Assembly: GCA_030737875.1 (NCBI GenBank)
Contig: CM060922.1
Location: 307,077,456-307,141,455, forward strand
DNA length: 64,000 nt
Direction of reading: 5' to 3'
From: Allium sativum
Taxonomy: Eukaryota > Streptophyta > Magnoliopsida > Asparagales > Amaryllidaceae
Below the pieces are notes generated by a model that saw only the letters and a program-made list of their open reading frames with translations, made no database searches and had not been told where the DNA came from. The position numbers and the translations under genes are program-made. This document shows, piece after piece, positions 11,015 through 23,404 of the stretch. Each line of letters starts with the position of its first letter. Positions within the stretch are counted from its first letter, which is position 1.

Positions 11015-12369
11015 CTAGAAGTTTCTTCCTCTAATGACATGCACAACCAACCACTCCACCCAAAGACTAGGAGTTAGGTTAAGGAAACTGTCGAAATGCT
11101 TTGTAATCGTAGCTTCGTTCCATTTAGAGATGTTCATTATTCCAAGGCTACCCTTGCATAAAGGCTTTTCAGACATTTTAAATGAAATAGGGGCGTGATA
11201 TTTACCTTCCATTTGCCCAGTCCGAACGAATCTCATGATAGCAGATCTAATCATATTAACGAGTTTGGTTGGCAAAATGTAGGTTCGAGCCTAGTAGACT
11301 TGCATGGAGAACACAACCGCTTTGACCAACATGAGAAGGCCAGCCTGACTAAGAAGTCTACTCGTCCGGAATGACATTCTAGCGGTAATTCTACTAAACA
11401 GGGGCATGCACTGAATAGTGGTAATCTTAGCGGTGGTCAGCGGGAGGCCAAGATAGGTTATGGTGTCTCTGCTAATTTGAAGAATAGCTGAGATTATGTT
11501 CATTTGATGGCTGTTGAGACCTGCAGTTATCATATCAGATTTTGTGAGATTAACCTTTAGGCCCGTCATTTCACAGAATCGCCGTAAAGTTTCAAGAATG
11601 TTGTCAATTGTTCCTGGATCGGGCATGCAAAAGATCATAAGATCGTCCGCAAACATAAGGAAGGATATTTTGGCTCATCACATTTGGGGTGGAGCTTAAT
11701 TAAACCATGGTCTATTTTGTTGTTTAGCATTTGAGTAAGGAGCTCCATAATCATTATAAAGATGTATGCGGAAAGTGGGTCGCCTTGTCTGATACCACAT
11801 TTGCTAGGAAAAAAGCCAACTGGAGCACTATTCAGCAAAATAGAGAACATCGGAGAGGAGATGCAAGAAAGAATCCAAGTGACAAACGAGTGAGGGAAGT
11901 ACATGTAACTCAACACTCTGACGATGGTGTCCCATTGTAGAATGTCAAAGATTTCATAATATCCAGCTTAAACATAATGCGTGGAGATATGCTACTGCTC
12001 GTATAACCATTGAGGAGCTCCTAAGACAGAAGCACATTGTCAAGAATGTTCCTACAAGGGAGAAACACAACTTGGTTGGAAGATATAATAGATGGCAACA
12101 TAGCTTTGAGTTTAGTTGCTATAACTTTGGAGAGACACTTGTATATCGTATTACACCAAGAAATGGGATGATAGTCAGAGACACCAGTGGCATTTTCAGA
12201 CTTGGGGATAAGAGCTAGGTTTGTATTGTTGAATGATGAGTTCATTTTAGCAGTCCTGAAGAAGTGTTAAATTGCATTACAGACCTCTAAATGAACATGG
12301 CTCCAGCATTTTTGATAAAAATAAGCATTGAATCCATCTAGTCCGCAAGATGAGTTACTGTTGAGGGAG
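11015..12369 (-). pseudogene. LINE-1 ORF2 reverse transcriptase region
   Basis: The first part (12369 to about 12020) contains SSCGLDGF, then ALIPKSENA and VSDYHPISWCNTIYKCLSKV, the usual 'PISL-N--YKIISK-' region of plant LINE RT. Further on come GIRQGDPLS (about 11790) and the active-site box FADDLMIF (11656 downward), both intact. The last part (11015-11275) matches the thumb region. Frameshifts near 11980 and between 11635 and 11660, with additional stops, break the frame. The 12369 end is the copia insertion point. ORF2 continues at 23405. Confidence 0.85.
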
Positions 12370-15300
12370 TGTTGGATCTAGATTAACCCTAGAGGGGGTG
12401 AATAGGGTTTATTAAAAATTATCGTAGAGTTCAAATATTACAAGATATTAAAAACTATTCACAGATCACAGATTATAGAAAAAACTGAAATGCAAAAAGT
12501 AAATGACACAAGATATACCCAGCTTCGGCAAAATCCTGCCTACTGCTGCATTCCTAAGGTTTCTACTAGGTGATAGAACAAATCCCGCATACAAGACCAT
12601 GTACACTTGCAATCCCTACTCCTATTCTAACCCTACGTTCAAAACCCTAGACTGGTCTATATCCACTAGACCAGATTATCCCTAGTTTTACGGACACTAG
12701 TAATCCGTCAGTTAATCCCTAACTTATTCCCCCTAGATTTTATAGAACTAGAAAAACTGTTCAGCTGATTTACAACAGAAAATAAAAAAAATAATACAAA
12801 ATAAAAATAAAAACAAAAAAACTAACAGCCTAGGAGTTAAAGATAAGGGTTATCCCCTTTGTAAATTATGGCCAGCCCACTTCATTTGTTTTTGCCCGAT
12901 TGCTTTGTCCTCTAAAAAAAGGCGGCTAATTAATTCTAGGGTTTCTTTGAAATCCTTCCCCAAATCAGATTGATGATGTGATAAAAGGCTCTGGATGTTG
13001 GTCTCTGAAGGTTCGAATGCTTTGTTGCTCCCGTTCTTCGATTGATTTGGCTTGGAATAACTTGCGATCGAAACTGTGAGTAATATCAATCGAGTATTTG
13101 ATTTTGCTCTAGAATTTTTGTTGTTGGTTTTTCGATACTGCCTGTGATGGATATCGTGTTTAAAATAGGATTATATAATCCTATTAAAACGCTCTGTTTT
13201 CGTGTACGATGACTTGGTCTAGTTTTTGCGTCTGTTTCCACTTTTACCTTGCCTTGATTTTTTTAATTCACGAATTGATAAACTCTGCATGTTATAAAAC
13301 AATCCCTTGCCATATATTCCAGAAAGGTTACCAAAAGTTACTTTCCCTTTTTTTGCTCAAAATTTCTATGATGAAAAAAAAACAAAAACAAACTGAAAGT
13401 TTTAACACTGATTTTATGCTTGCCAAAACAGATTGAATTGTCATTGAATTTTCGGCTTTAAGGCTAGGCTTGAGTTTATCCCATTTTTCACTTGCATGCA
13501 ATATTCTGGAATCTGTTTGAAACTTGCCAAATAATGAACCATGAATTTCTTGAGCATTTTTGGAAAAAGATTTGTAATTTCCACTAAAATGATAGAATTG
13601 CACATAAATTTCTCTCCAGTTTTATATTTCTTTATTATTGCCTTGTTCCACTTTTATTGGTTGACTTGTGTGCACCTTTGCTTGAACTATTTTGTATCCA
13701 TATATACATGCTAAAATAATTGTTCAAAACTGGAAAGTGTTTTTCCCTTCTTGAAACAGTCCTGACCCTCTGCTTTAATGCTTTGTATTTGGTCATATCG
13801 GCTAAATTTCTGGAAATCAAAATTTAATCCTAGATTTGCATTGTGATTTATTGCTCATGTGATTTTACCACTTACCTTAATTTCTTGCCTAAGACCAGTG
13901 GTGACATTTCATTTCTGGAATCACATGAATTTTCCTATGTACTTGCTGTTGAATTCATTCACGAGTATTCTGACTGTGTATATTCAAATTTGCATGCTTA
14001 CCTGATTTATAGCACCACTTACATACCTGAGTAAAAGTTGTTTTGTCATTGCTAGAACTGGTTGTCTACACTTGTATACACTCATATGCACCATGTATGA
14101 ACAATGAATTCATTTGTACCATAAAAGCTGATTCACTTAGCTGCTTCCATGCTGGACCATGAATAGAAAACTAGTTTAATCTCACCATGAATTTGCTGCT
14201 TGAATCTTTATGCTTTGTGTTCCGAACCATCCTTTTAAGCTGTCCATATCCTTGGACCTTTAATCTTTGAATGTTGATTAGATGTACATGAGCTGCCTTG
14301 TTGACCCCTTGCACCAATTTTTCCCTGTTCAATGTTCTTGGCCTAGAACCATATTTGAACATATATTTGCATGTATGTATGAACTGCTGTATTGAAATTG
14401 AGCACTGTCTTGTGCATGTTTTCTTGACATGAATACTACTGTGTCTTTCTAGCTTTTTTTAAATGTCTCCATGCTTTCACTTGAGCCCTGTGTATACATG
14501 AACACCTTTGTGCCATTTGATTACTGTTTTGGTGCATTTGTCATTTTAAAAGAAAAACATGTCGTCATCTTCTTGTGCTTGGCCCCTGCATGAACATATT
14601 ATCACCATTTCTTATTTCCTGTGTTGTGTACACACAATGTTGCCATGTACACCAGTTTATATGTCTTGATCTTTATTATGCTGAAACATTATTTGTTGAT
14701 TTGTTTCATTTGGCACTTTGTTGCCTCGACCATTCTGCTTTGTACTTTGAGATGCATCACAAGTGCCATATGTAGTTTGCACTTTGGCTTGTGTATAAGT
14801 GATCTGCCATGTTTGTCCATACCTTTGGGACTGATCTGAAATCTGAACTTTAACTCGACTATTTCCATGTATATGTTTCCATTGCATTATTTATGTTGAG
14901 TGCTCTACCATTTTGACCAAATTGGCTTGACCTATTTGCATGTTGATTTGCATTGTGCACTGAGTCGAGATGGTCTATGTGGCTACTCCTCAGTTGCACA
15001 CTGATTGGCAAGGCAGTGCACATGTGTATATCTATACACGTGTGTACATGCAGCAATCAAACAACATTTCCTGTCCCTGTACTATACGTATATAAACTGA
15101 CTAGACATAGATCAGATCAAGTCTTGAAAAATGATGAGAAACACACTAGAAATCTGAGGCAAATAAAATTTTAAAAATAAAATTTATATTCACATGTATT
15201 TTGAAAACTATTCTTGTCCCATATACTCTGTGTATGTGTTTTTCTGTATATGAAAGGTATGAAAATGATGACTGGACTGATAGCGAAGATGTTGTGAAAA

Positions 15301-15774
15301 CAAAAGACTAAAGACAGTGAATGAAGCAGTGTTAGTAAATGTGTTTGTATATATATGATTTGTATAGATAAAGTGACTGTATGAGTGTTGTAGAGAGAAT
15401 TGTACTGATATTTGTAATAAACAAGTTTGAATGAAATAAAATATTATTTTATTGTGTTCAAAGAAACTTGTCTATCATATTTAATTTATTTACAAGTACA
15501 ATATCATATGTAATATCTGTGAATGTGTACAAATAGTGGAGTCATATAATTTGTAGTGTTTGAATGTTGAAATATAATATTTTATTTAAATAAAATACTG
15601 TGTGAGTGTATGAAATTCTGTACAGTCGTATTCTATTTAAATATAAATATTATATTCATGTCTGTGATGTTATATAACAGTGCAATAACAAACACATTTA
15701 TATTAATATATATTTGGTTGTTATCATCAAACAAAAATCATATAATTGTGTATACAGCACCGTTATATACAACA
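12370..15774 (-). repeat. Copia element 3' LTR (3.4 kb)
   Basis: TGTTGGATCTAG...TATACAACA on the plus strand. The outer end carries AACCCTA (12385-12391) and TAGGGTT (12403-12409) as an inverted repeat, the usual U5 end of SIRE-type LTRs. Open frames shared with the other LTR (12503-12685, 13843-14034) differ mostly by amino-acid-changing substitutions and are not taken as genes. Confidence 0.9.
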
Positions 15775-15787
15775 ATCTCCCCCTTTT
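15775..15787 (-). other. Copia polypurine tract
   Basis: On the minus strand AAAAGGGGGAGAT immediately precedes the 3' LTR start TGTTGTATA, preceded by GTTTGTCATCATC. This is the standard PPT context of SIRE-like copia elements. Confidence 0.85.
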
Positions 15788-18590
15788 GATGATGACAAAC
15801 AAATATGAAGATTTTGAATATAATAAATGTGTTTGAGAGTGAAGAATTGAACTCCCCCTATATGAAAGCTCCCACTACAACAAAAACTCCCCCTATAACT
15901 GTGCATGAGTGAAGAAACATGAAAATTGAATAAATTTTCAAAATTAAAAATATTTATAAAATATTCACCCTTAATTAAAAATCTCAATCCATTCTCCCCC
16001 TTTTGTTATCATCAAAAGGATATAGAATTTAAAATATACCTAAAAAATGACTAATAACTATAATTTCAGCTGAAGAGGAAGAGCGATCACCATAAATCTC
16101 AATCAGTCAAACAAAAATCTTAATAAACTGAGAATAGGTAGAGTTTAAAAAATATGAATATTTTCCAGTTATTTCCAAAAGAATAATATAAAATTGAGCA
16201 CAAAATCAGTGATGGATTTGGACTATAATTATTAATTCAATTTAAGTGACAAAATTGAATATTCTCAAATCCCAATATCTATCAATCAACAAACCATAAT
16301 ACATCATAAGATTTCAACACATCTCATAGATTAGAATAAGGATTGATAGGCTGGTTTTTATATACAAAGGAGAATTTCAAATTAATTTCAATTTAGCATA
16401 TTATTTCTTTTTCTTTTATTTTTATTTAAGAGCACACTGACCACACATAACCAGAGTTTGGATTTTTAAATAAGGTCAGTCGCAGCTTAAATTATAAGTT
16501 GTCTCATAACCCTACATGACCAGAGCTTCGATTTTTAAATGAGGTTAGAGACACACTTGTGTATTAATTATATTTATTATTTTCACCATTTAAAGAAAAA
16601 CTCCTCAATATATAAAACTAATATATGAATGATAGAAAATGGGGTAAGCACGGAGATGGACTGTGAAATAAATTTCTAAATTAATTATATTATGAAATAT
16701 GCTCGACTGTACTGTGGTCATTGAAAATTTTCAATTATCACTAATTCTGAATAATAACATAGTCCCATTTCTATCACAAATATTTCCACTGTTTATTCAA
16801 AAGGATTTTAAAACATATTAACTTTCCATATTAATATAAAATTATCATGGATGGCAGAAAGATGATAGATAAAGGAGATGATCGTGAAATAATTACCAAT
16901 TTAAAGATATTATAATAAATGTTCAACCATCATGAAAATTTTAAATAAAGTCTTCTCTTGTTGTGAAATATTCTGCAGTCACAATTCATCACAATTTCAA
17001 AATCTGATAATAATTTTGATGAATTATAAATACAGTTCAATTTGGATATTGGTTTCAATTTCTGAATGAACAATCAATAAATAATTTTAAAGTTGAAAAT
17101 CAATTACAAGAGGAAATTGAAAAGATCCATACAATACAAGAGGGATTAAAAAAATATATACAAAAAAATTCTGCACTACTGATATCTGTCGGTGTCTCTA
17201 TTATGAGGATTGTAACAAAGCACATGAAACAAAATAAGAGTATCACAGATGAAAGAATTTTAAGTCCAATGCCTAAGCAGACACGATAACAGATTATGTG
17301 CATGTATCAGAGCAGCAAACAGATGATTCCAAAACAAACATTTTTCAAAAACAGTATCAAATAAACACAGAAATCAATAGTACAGCAGACATGTCAGAGG
17401 ATGTTTTTGATGGTCACAAAAAAAAATGATTCATGATTTAAGATTTTAAAAATATTGTTTATTTTAAATCGTTTGATGGAATTTGAAAATATCAGACTTC
17501 AATGAATCAATCACACTGGATTATTAATTTCAAATTCAAGATATGTGTGTGATTCAATAAATCAATAATTTCAAATGATTTAAACAAACAGATATTCATA
17601 TCAAATAATCATGTAATAACAGTGAATTTTAAGACCATATTTTCAGAGAAATTTTCACAAGTATTTCTGACAAGTACAGGAGTAATTTCAGATCATTTAC
17701 ATCAAGATTAAAAGAAATTCGTGATCTAAAAATTTTTAAAAATAATTTATTTGAAATAACTTGAATCAGTGTCAAGTTTTGAGATATAATGAATCAGTCA
17801 CACAAGGTTGATAATTTCAAATCTAAGAGGTGTGTGAGATTCAAAATATCAAGAATTTCAACTGATTTCAAACAAACAAATTTCAACATAATGATCATGA
17901 ATAAGGATGAAATTCAAGATGTATCACTATGATTTAAGACGGAACTTAATATCTAAGCCAATCCAAAAATCTATGAAATTATCACAACTGATAAATATTG
18001 GTGTGCTGTAATGAGTATATTATTTCAAGCTTTTATAAAATGAATTAGTGAAAACTCAAAACAGCAGTGATGTGTGAAATTTCATTAATTATTCAGATCT
18101 TCAAAAATTTAGAATTCAAAACAACAGTGTTCCAGATATGACAAGAATACATCTACGCTGTTATGAATTCAGAAATCAGAAAATAAACTTCAAAACTATT
18201 GCAAATATTTACAGTTTGAATTCAAGATCTGGAAATTATTAAAACATCAGAGTTCTACTCAAATAAAATCGAACTTCCAGAAGATCATTAGTACTGCAAT
18301 TGGAAGTTAAGAAATTACAAGAAAAAATTACTATGATATAATAGTGACAAATTAAAACAGAAGAGATAATGAAAATAAACAAAAGGGACAGAAGGAGAAA
18401 TAAACAAAAAAAATTAAAAGCAGTGAATATTTACAAAGGTGAGTTTAGAGATCATACCAGAATCCTATGTAAATAAGAATCTCTAACTCAATAGACTTGG
18501 CCAACTTCAAATGATTCAATGAGATGAGGCAGTTTGATTTCAGATTCTCTTTAGCAAAGCAGTTCCTTAGCCATCTTCGGTACCTAACTG
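15788..18590 (-). other. Non-coding copia interior in place of pol
   Basis: About 2.8 kb between gag and PPT with no pol motif. It is AT-rich and partly built of diverged duplications: two related segments near 16430-16560, two near 16620-16920, and two near 17429-17620 and 17717-17910. Further CTCCCCCT tracts at 15850-15860, 15886-15896 and 15992-16004 resemble extra PPTs on the minus strand. Confidence 0.65.
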
Positions 18591-19966
18591 TTAAGAGGGT
18601 TGAGTGGTCTAACGGAAGTAGTAAAACCACTCATAGTTTTGTTCACATCTTTTGGTACCCAAATCTGTTTGTATAACAATCCGTTAGAATCAACTAGAGT
18701 ACCCTTTGGAACCCAAACTCGTTTAGTTTTTCCAAAAATCATTTTATTTCTTTTGGGGTCCACAGCTATTCAACTGGATTGTTATCAAACCAATTCTTGT
18801 CTCGTTTGTGATTTAAAACCTTTTGGAATTTTTAAAGTTCAAATTTTCAGAAAGATCCTTTTTGAAGAAACTTAAAGGAAAATCACAAGAATTCAATTTT
18901 TCAAAATCATTTGTTTTCCCAAAACCAAAACCATTCCTATTACCAGAAGAAACTTGATTTTTCAGCAGCATATTCAAAGATTTTTCTCCAGTAGAAAAAC
19001 GTTTCAAACTCAACTCAAGACTATTGATTTTTGATTTCAAAAGATCATTCTCAATTAAAAGCTTCTTAGTTTTGATTTTAGACTAAGAAATTTCAGTATC
19101 AAACTATTTTTGTTTTTCAATCTCAAAAATCTTGAAATCCTTAATTTCATTTTCAAGCTCTTTTAAAATCAAATCTGTTTTCAAACAACTTTGTTTTTCA
19201 GCAATATCATGTTTAGAATTTTTGGTATCCTTAAAATTTATAAATTCCTTTTGTAAACAATTGTTTGCATCTTTCAGCTCAATCTCGTTATCTTTTAAAA
19301 TTAGAATTCCTTCTTCAAGCCTTTGAATGTTATTATTGAGTTAAGCGAGATCTGTTTTAATTTCAAACAATTTTTACAATATGAATTTTCAAATTTCATG
19401 ATATTTAAAAAATTTAATTCCAAACATTGATTTTTTCTAGTCAACTCTAGATTCTTAGATTTCAAAAATTTATTTTTCAGCTGGAGTTTATCAACAGATT
19501 TAGTTAAATCAGCACAAAAATAAACCACATCTTCATAAGAGAAATTTTCTATTTCATTGTCTATTGAGTCTCCATCAGCTGATCCATCTGAGTTATCTTC
19601 TATAAAACCTGTCAAGCATAGATATGAAGTTGAGTTGTCATTATGGGGTTTTGAGCAGTCGTCACACTTTCCAAACAACGTGCTGAGAGTTTTCCAAATA
19701 TCCAGCGCTGTTAAACAATGTGAGATAACTTTTAATTGATCCTTACCAAGAAAAGAACAAATAATATGCATAACACGTGCATATAAAACTTTATTCCTCT
19801 TATCTAATATATCTCCCAAATTTTCAATAATATTTCAATATTCAAAATTAACAGATTTTAAATATAATTCAAAATTTGATCTCTAAATTAAAAAATCTGT
19901 CCCATTGAAAATAATTGGAATATCACTGGACTGACTCTCAGAAGACTGATAACTAGGATGACCCAT
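18591..19966 (-). pseudogene. gag: Copia gag, broken
   Basis: From a methionine at 19966 the minus strand reads MGHPSYQSSES, then IIFNGTDF, the copia gag start ('FNG-NY--W'). The best open stretch (19301-19819) has LTALDIWKTLSTLFG, typical of the UBN2/gag capsid fold, then a Leu/Lys/Asn-rich coiled-coil region (DLTKSVDKLQLKNKFLKS). 18813-19040 continues the coiled coil with SSGNRNGFGFGK. The end near 18603-18740 reads KGTLVDSNGLLYKQIWVPK, the conserved C-terminal gag region of SIRE elements. Stops and frameshifts occur near 19880, 19300, 19050 and 18800. Gag would form the particle shell. Pol does not follow. Confidence 0.75.
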
Positions 19967-19986
19967 GACTTTAGAGTTAACAGAAT

Positions 19987-20003
19987 ACCTGCTCTGATAA
20001 CAC
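19987..20003 (-). other. Copia primer-binding site
   Basis: On the minus strand TGTTATCAGAGCAGGT lies directly after the 5' LTR end (...CCAACA). It matches the complement of the initiator-Met tRNA 3' end (TGGTATCAGAGC) with one change. Confidence 0.85.
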
Positions 20004-20004
20004 A

Positions 20005-23000
20005 TGTTGGATCTAGATTAACCCTAGAGGTGGAGGGATAGGGTTTCTTGAAAATTATCGTAGAGTTCAGATATTGCATGATATTAAAGACTATTGACAG
20101 ATCACAGATTATAGCAGAAACAGAAATGCAGAAATAAATGACACAATATATACCTAGCTTCGGCAAAATCCTGCCTACTATTGCATTCCTAAGGTTTCTA
20201 CTAGGTGATAGAACAAATCCCGCATACAAGACCATGTATAGTCACAATCTCTGCTCCTATTCTAACCCTATGCTCAAAACCCTAGACTGGTCAATATCCA
20301 CTAGACCAGATTATCCCTAGTTTAATAGATACTAGTAAACTGTCAGTTAATCCCTAACTGATTCCCCCTAGATTTTTTAGACCTAGAAAAACTGTTCAAA
20401 CGATTTACAACAGGAAAAAAAACAATACAAAATAAAAATAAAAACAAAGAAACTAAAACTCTAGGAATTAAAGATAAGGGTTATCCCCTTTGTAAATTAT
20501 GGTCGGCCCACTTCATTTATTTTTGCCCGATTGCTTTGTCCTCTAAAAAAATGGCGGCTAATTAACTCTAGGGTTTCTCTGAAATCCTCCCCCAAATCAG
20601 ATCGATGATGTGATAAAAGGCTCTGGATGTTGGTCTCTGAAGGTTCGAATGCTTTGTTGCTCCCGTTCTTTGATTGATTTGGCTTGGGATAACTTGCGAT
20701 CGAAACTGTGAGTAATATCAATCAAGTATTCGATTTTCCTCTAGAATTTTTGTTGTTGGTTTTTCGATACTGCCTGTGATGGATATCGTGTTTAAAATAG
20801 GATTATATAATCCTATTAAAACTCTTTGATTTCGTGTATGATGACTTGGTCTGGTTTTTGCGTCTGTTTCCACTTTTTCCTTGCCTCGATTTTTTTAATT
20901 CATGAATTGATAAACTCTAGACGTTATAAAACAATCCCTTGCCATATATTCCAGAAAGGTTACCAAAAGTTACTTTCCCTTTTTTTGCTCGAAATTTCTA
21001 TGATGAGAAAAAACAAATTGGAAGTTTTAACACTGATTTTATGCTTGCCAAAACAGATTGAATTGTCATTGAATTTTTGGCTTTAAGGCCAGGCTTGAGT
21101 TTATCCCATTTTTCACTTGCATGCAATATTCTGGAATCTGTTTGAAACATGCCAAATAATGAACCATGAATTTCTTGAGCATTTCTGGAAATAGATATGT
21201 AATTTCCCCTGAAATGATAGAATTGCACATAAACTTCTCTCCAGTTTTGTATTTCTTTATTGTTGCCTTGTTCCACTTTTATTGGTTGACTTGTGTGCAC
21301 CTTTTCTTGAACTATTTTATATCCATATATACATGCTGAAATAATTGTCCAAAACTGGAAAGTCTTTTTCCCTTCTTGAAATAGTCCTGACCCTCTGATT
21401 TAATGCTTTGTATTTGGTCATATAAGCTAAATTTCTGGAAATCAAAATTTAATCCTATATTTGCATTGTGATTTACTGCTCATGTGATTTTACCACTTAC
21501 CTTAATTTCTTGCCTAAGACCAGTAGTGACATTTCATTTTTGGAATCACATGAATTTTCCTATGTACTTGCTGTTGAATTCATTCACAAGTATTCTGACT
21601 GTGTATATTCAAATATGCATGCTTACCTGATTTGTAGCACCACTTACATACTTGAGTAAAAGTTGTTTTATCATTGCTAGAACTGGTTGTCTACACTTGT
21701 ATACACTCATATGCACCATGTATGAACAATGAATTCATTTGTACCATAAAAGCCGATTCACTTAGCTGCTGCCATGCTGAACCATGAAATAAAAAACTGG
21801 TTTAATCTCACCATGAATTTGCTGCTTGAATCTTTATGATTTGTGTTCCGAACCATCCTTTTGAGCTATCCATATCCTTGGACCTTTAATCTTTGAATGT
21901 TGATTAGATGTACATGAGCTGCCTTGTTGACCCTTTGCACCAATTTTGCCATGTTCAATGTTCTTGGCCTAGAACCATATTTGAACATATATTTGCATGT
22001 ATGTATGAACTGCTGCATTGAAATTGAGCACTGTCTTGTGCATGTTTTCTTGACATGAATACTGCTGTGTCTTTCTAGCTTTTTTAAAGATGTCTCTATG
22101 CTTTCACTTGAGCCCTGTGCATACATGAACACCTTTGTGCCATTTGATTACTGTTTTGGTGCATTCGTCATTTTAAAAGAAAAACATGCCATCATCTTCT
22201 TGTCCTTAGCCCCTGCATGAACATGTTAGCACCATTTCTTATTTCCTGTGTTGTGTACACACAATGTTGCCATGTACACTAGTTTATATGTCTTGATCTT
22301 TATTATGCTGAAACATTATTTGTTGACTTGTTGCATTTGGTACTTTGTTGCCTCGACCATTCTGCTTTGTACTTTGAGATGCATCACAAGTGCCATATCT
22401 TGTTTGCACTTTGTCTTATGTATAAGTGATATGCCATGTTTGTCCATACCTTTGGGACTGGTCTGAAATCTGAACCTTAACTCGACCATTTCCATGTATA
22501 TGTTGCCATTGCATTATTTACGTTTAGTGCTCGAGCATTTTGACCAAATTGGCTTGACCTATTTGCACGTTGATTTGCATTGTGCACTGAGTCGAGATGG
22601 TCCATGTGGGTACTCCTCAGTTACACGATGATTGGCGAGGCAGTGCACACATGTATATATATACATGTGTGTATATGCAGCCATTAGACAAGATTTCCTG
22701 TCCCTGTACTATACATATATAAACTGATTAGACACAGATCAGATCAAGTCATGAAAAATGATGAGAAACACACCAGAAATCTGCGGCAAATAAAATTTTA
22801 AAAATAAAATTTTTATTCACATGCATTTTGAAAATTATTTCTATTCCATATAATGTGTGTGTGTTCTTGTATATGATAGGTATGAGGATGATGACTGGAC
22901 TGATAGTGAAGATGCTATGAAAACAGAAGACTAAAGACAGTGAATGAAGCAGTGTCAGTAAATGTGTTTGTATATATATGATTTGTATAGACTAAGTGAC

Positions 23001-23399
23001 TGTATGAGTGTTGTACAGAGAATTGTACTGATATTTGTAACAAACAAGTTTTAATGAAATAAAATATTATTTTATTGTGTTCAAACAAACTTGTCTATCG
23101 TATTTAATTTATTTACAAGTACAATATCACGTGTAATATCTATGAATGTGTACAAATAGTGGAGTCATATAATTTGTAGTGTTTGAATGTTGAAATATAA
23201 TATTTTATTCAAATTAAATACTGTGTGAATGTATGAAATTCTGTACAGTCGTATTCTATTTAAATATAAATATTATATTCTTGCCTATGATGTTATATAA
23301 CAGTGCAATAACAAACACATTTATATTAATATATATATTTGGTTGTTATCATCAAACAAAAATCATATAATTGTGTATACAACACCGTTATATACAACA
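20005..23399 (-). repeat. Copia element 5' LTR (3.4 kb)
   Basis: Direct repeat of 12370-15774. It carries the same AACCCTA/TAGGGTT inverted repeat (20020-20026, 20039-20045) and a 26-bp perfect palindrome at 22646-22671 that is imperfect in the other LTR. As a 5' LTR it should hold the promoter, but I could not identify a TATA box with confidence. Confidence 0.9.
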
Positions 23400-23404
23400 G
23401 GGAG

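Larger units (their letters stand above)
12370..23399 (-). mobile_element. Ty1/copia SIRE/Maximus-type element, pol-less
   Basis: A complete insertion on the minus strand: 3' LTR 12370-15774, interior 15775-20004, 5' LTR 20005-23399. Both LTRs start TGTTGG and end CAACA. GGGAG flanks both sides (12365-12369 and 23400-23404). The PBS lies against the right LTR and the PPT against the left LTR, which fixes the orientation. Only a broken gag is found in the 4.2 kb interior. No protease, integrase or RT is seen. The two LTRs differ at roughly a tenth of positions in the stretches I compared, so the insertion is not recent. Confidence 0.9.

Noticed and set aside
12503..12685. 60-codon frame repeated at 20138-20320 in the other copia LTR
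   Set aside because: Antisense to the element, and most differences between the two copies change the amino acid, so there is no sign of selection on a protein.
13843..14034. 63-codon frame also open at 21468-21659
   Set aside because: Shared only because the LTRs are copies; lies on the opposite strand to the element and has no known domain.
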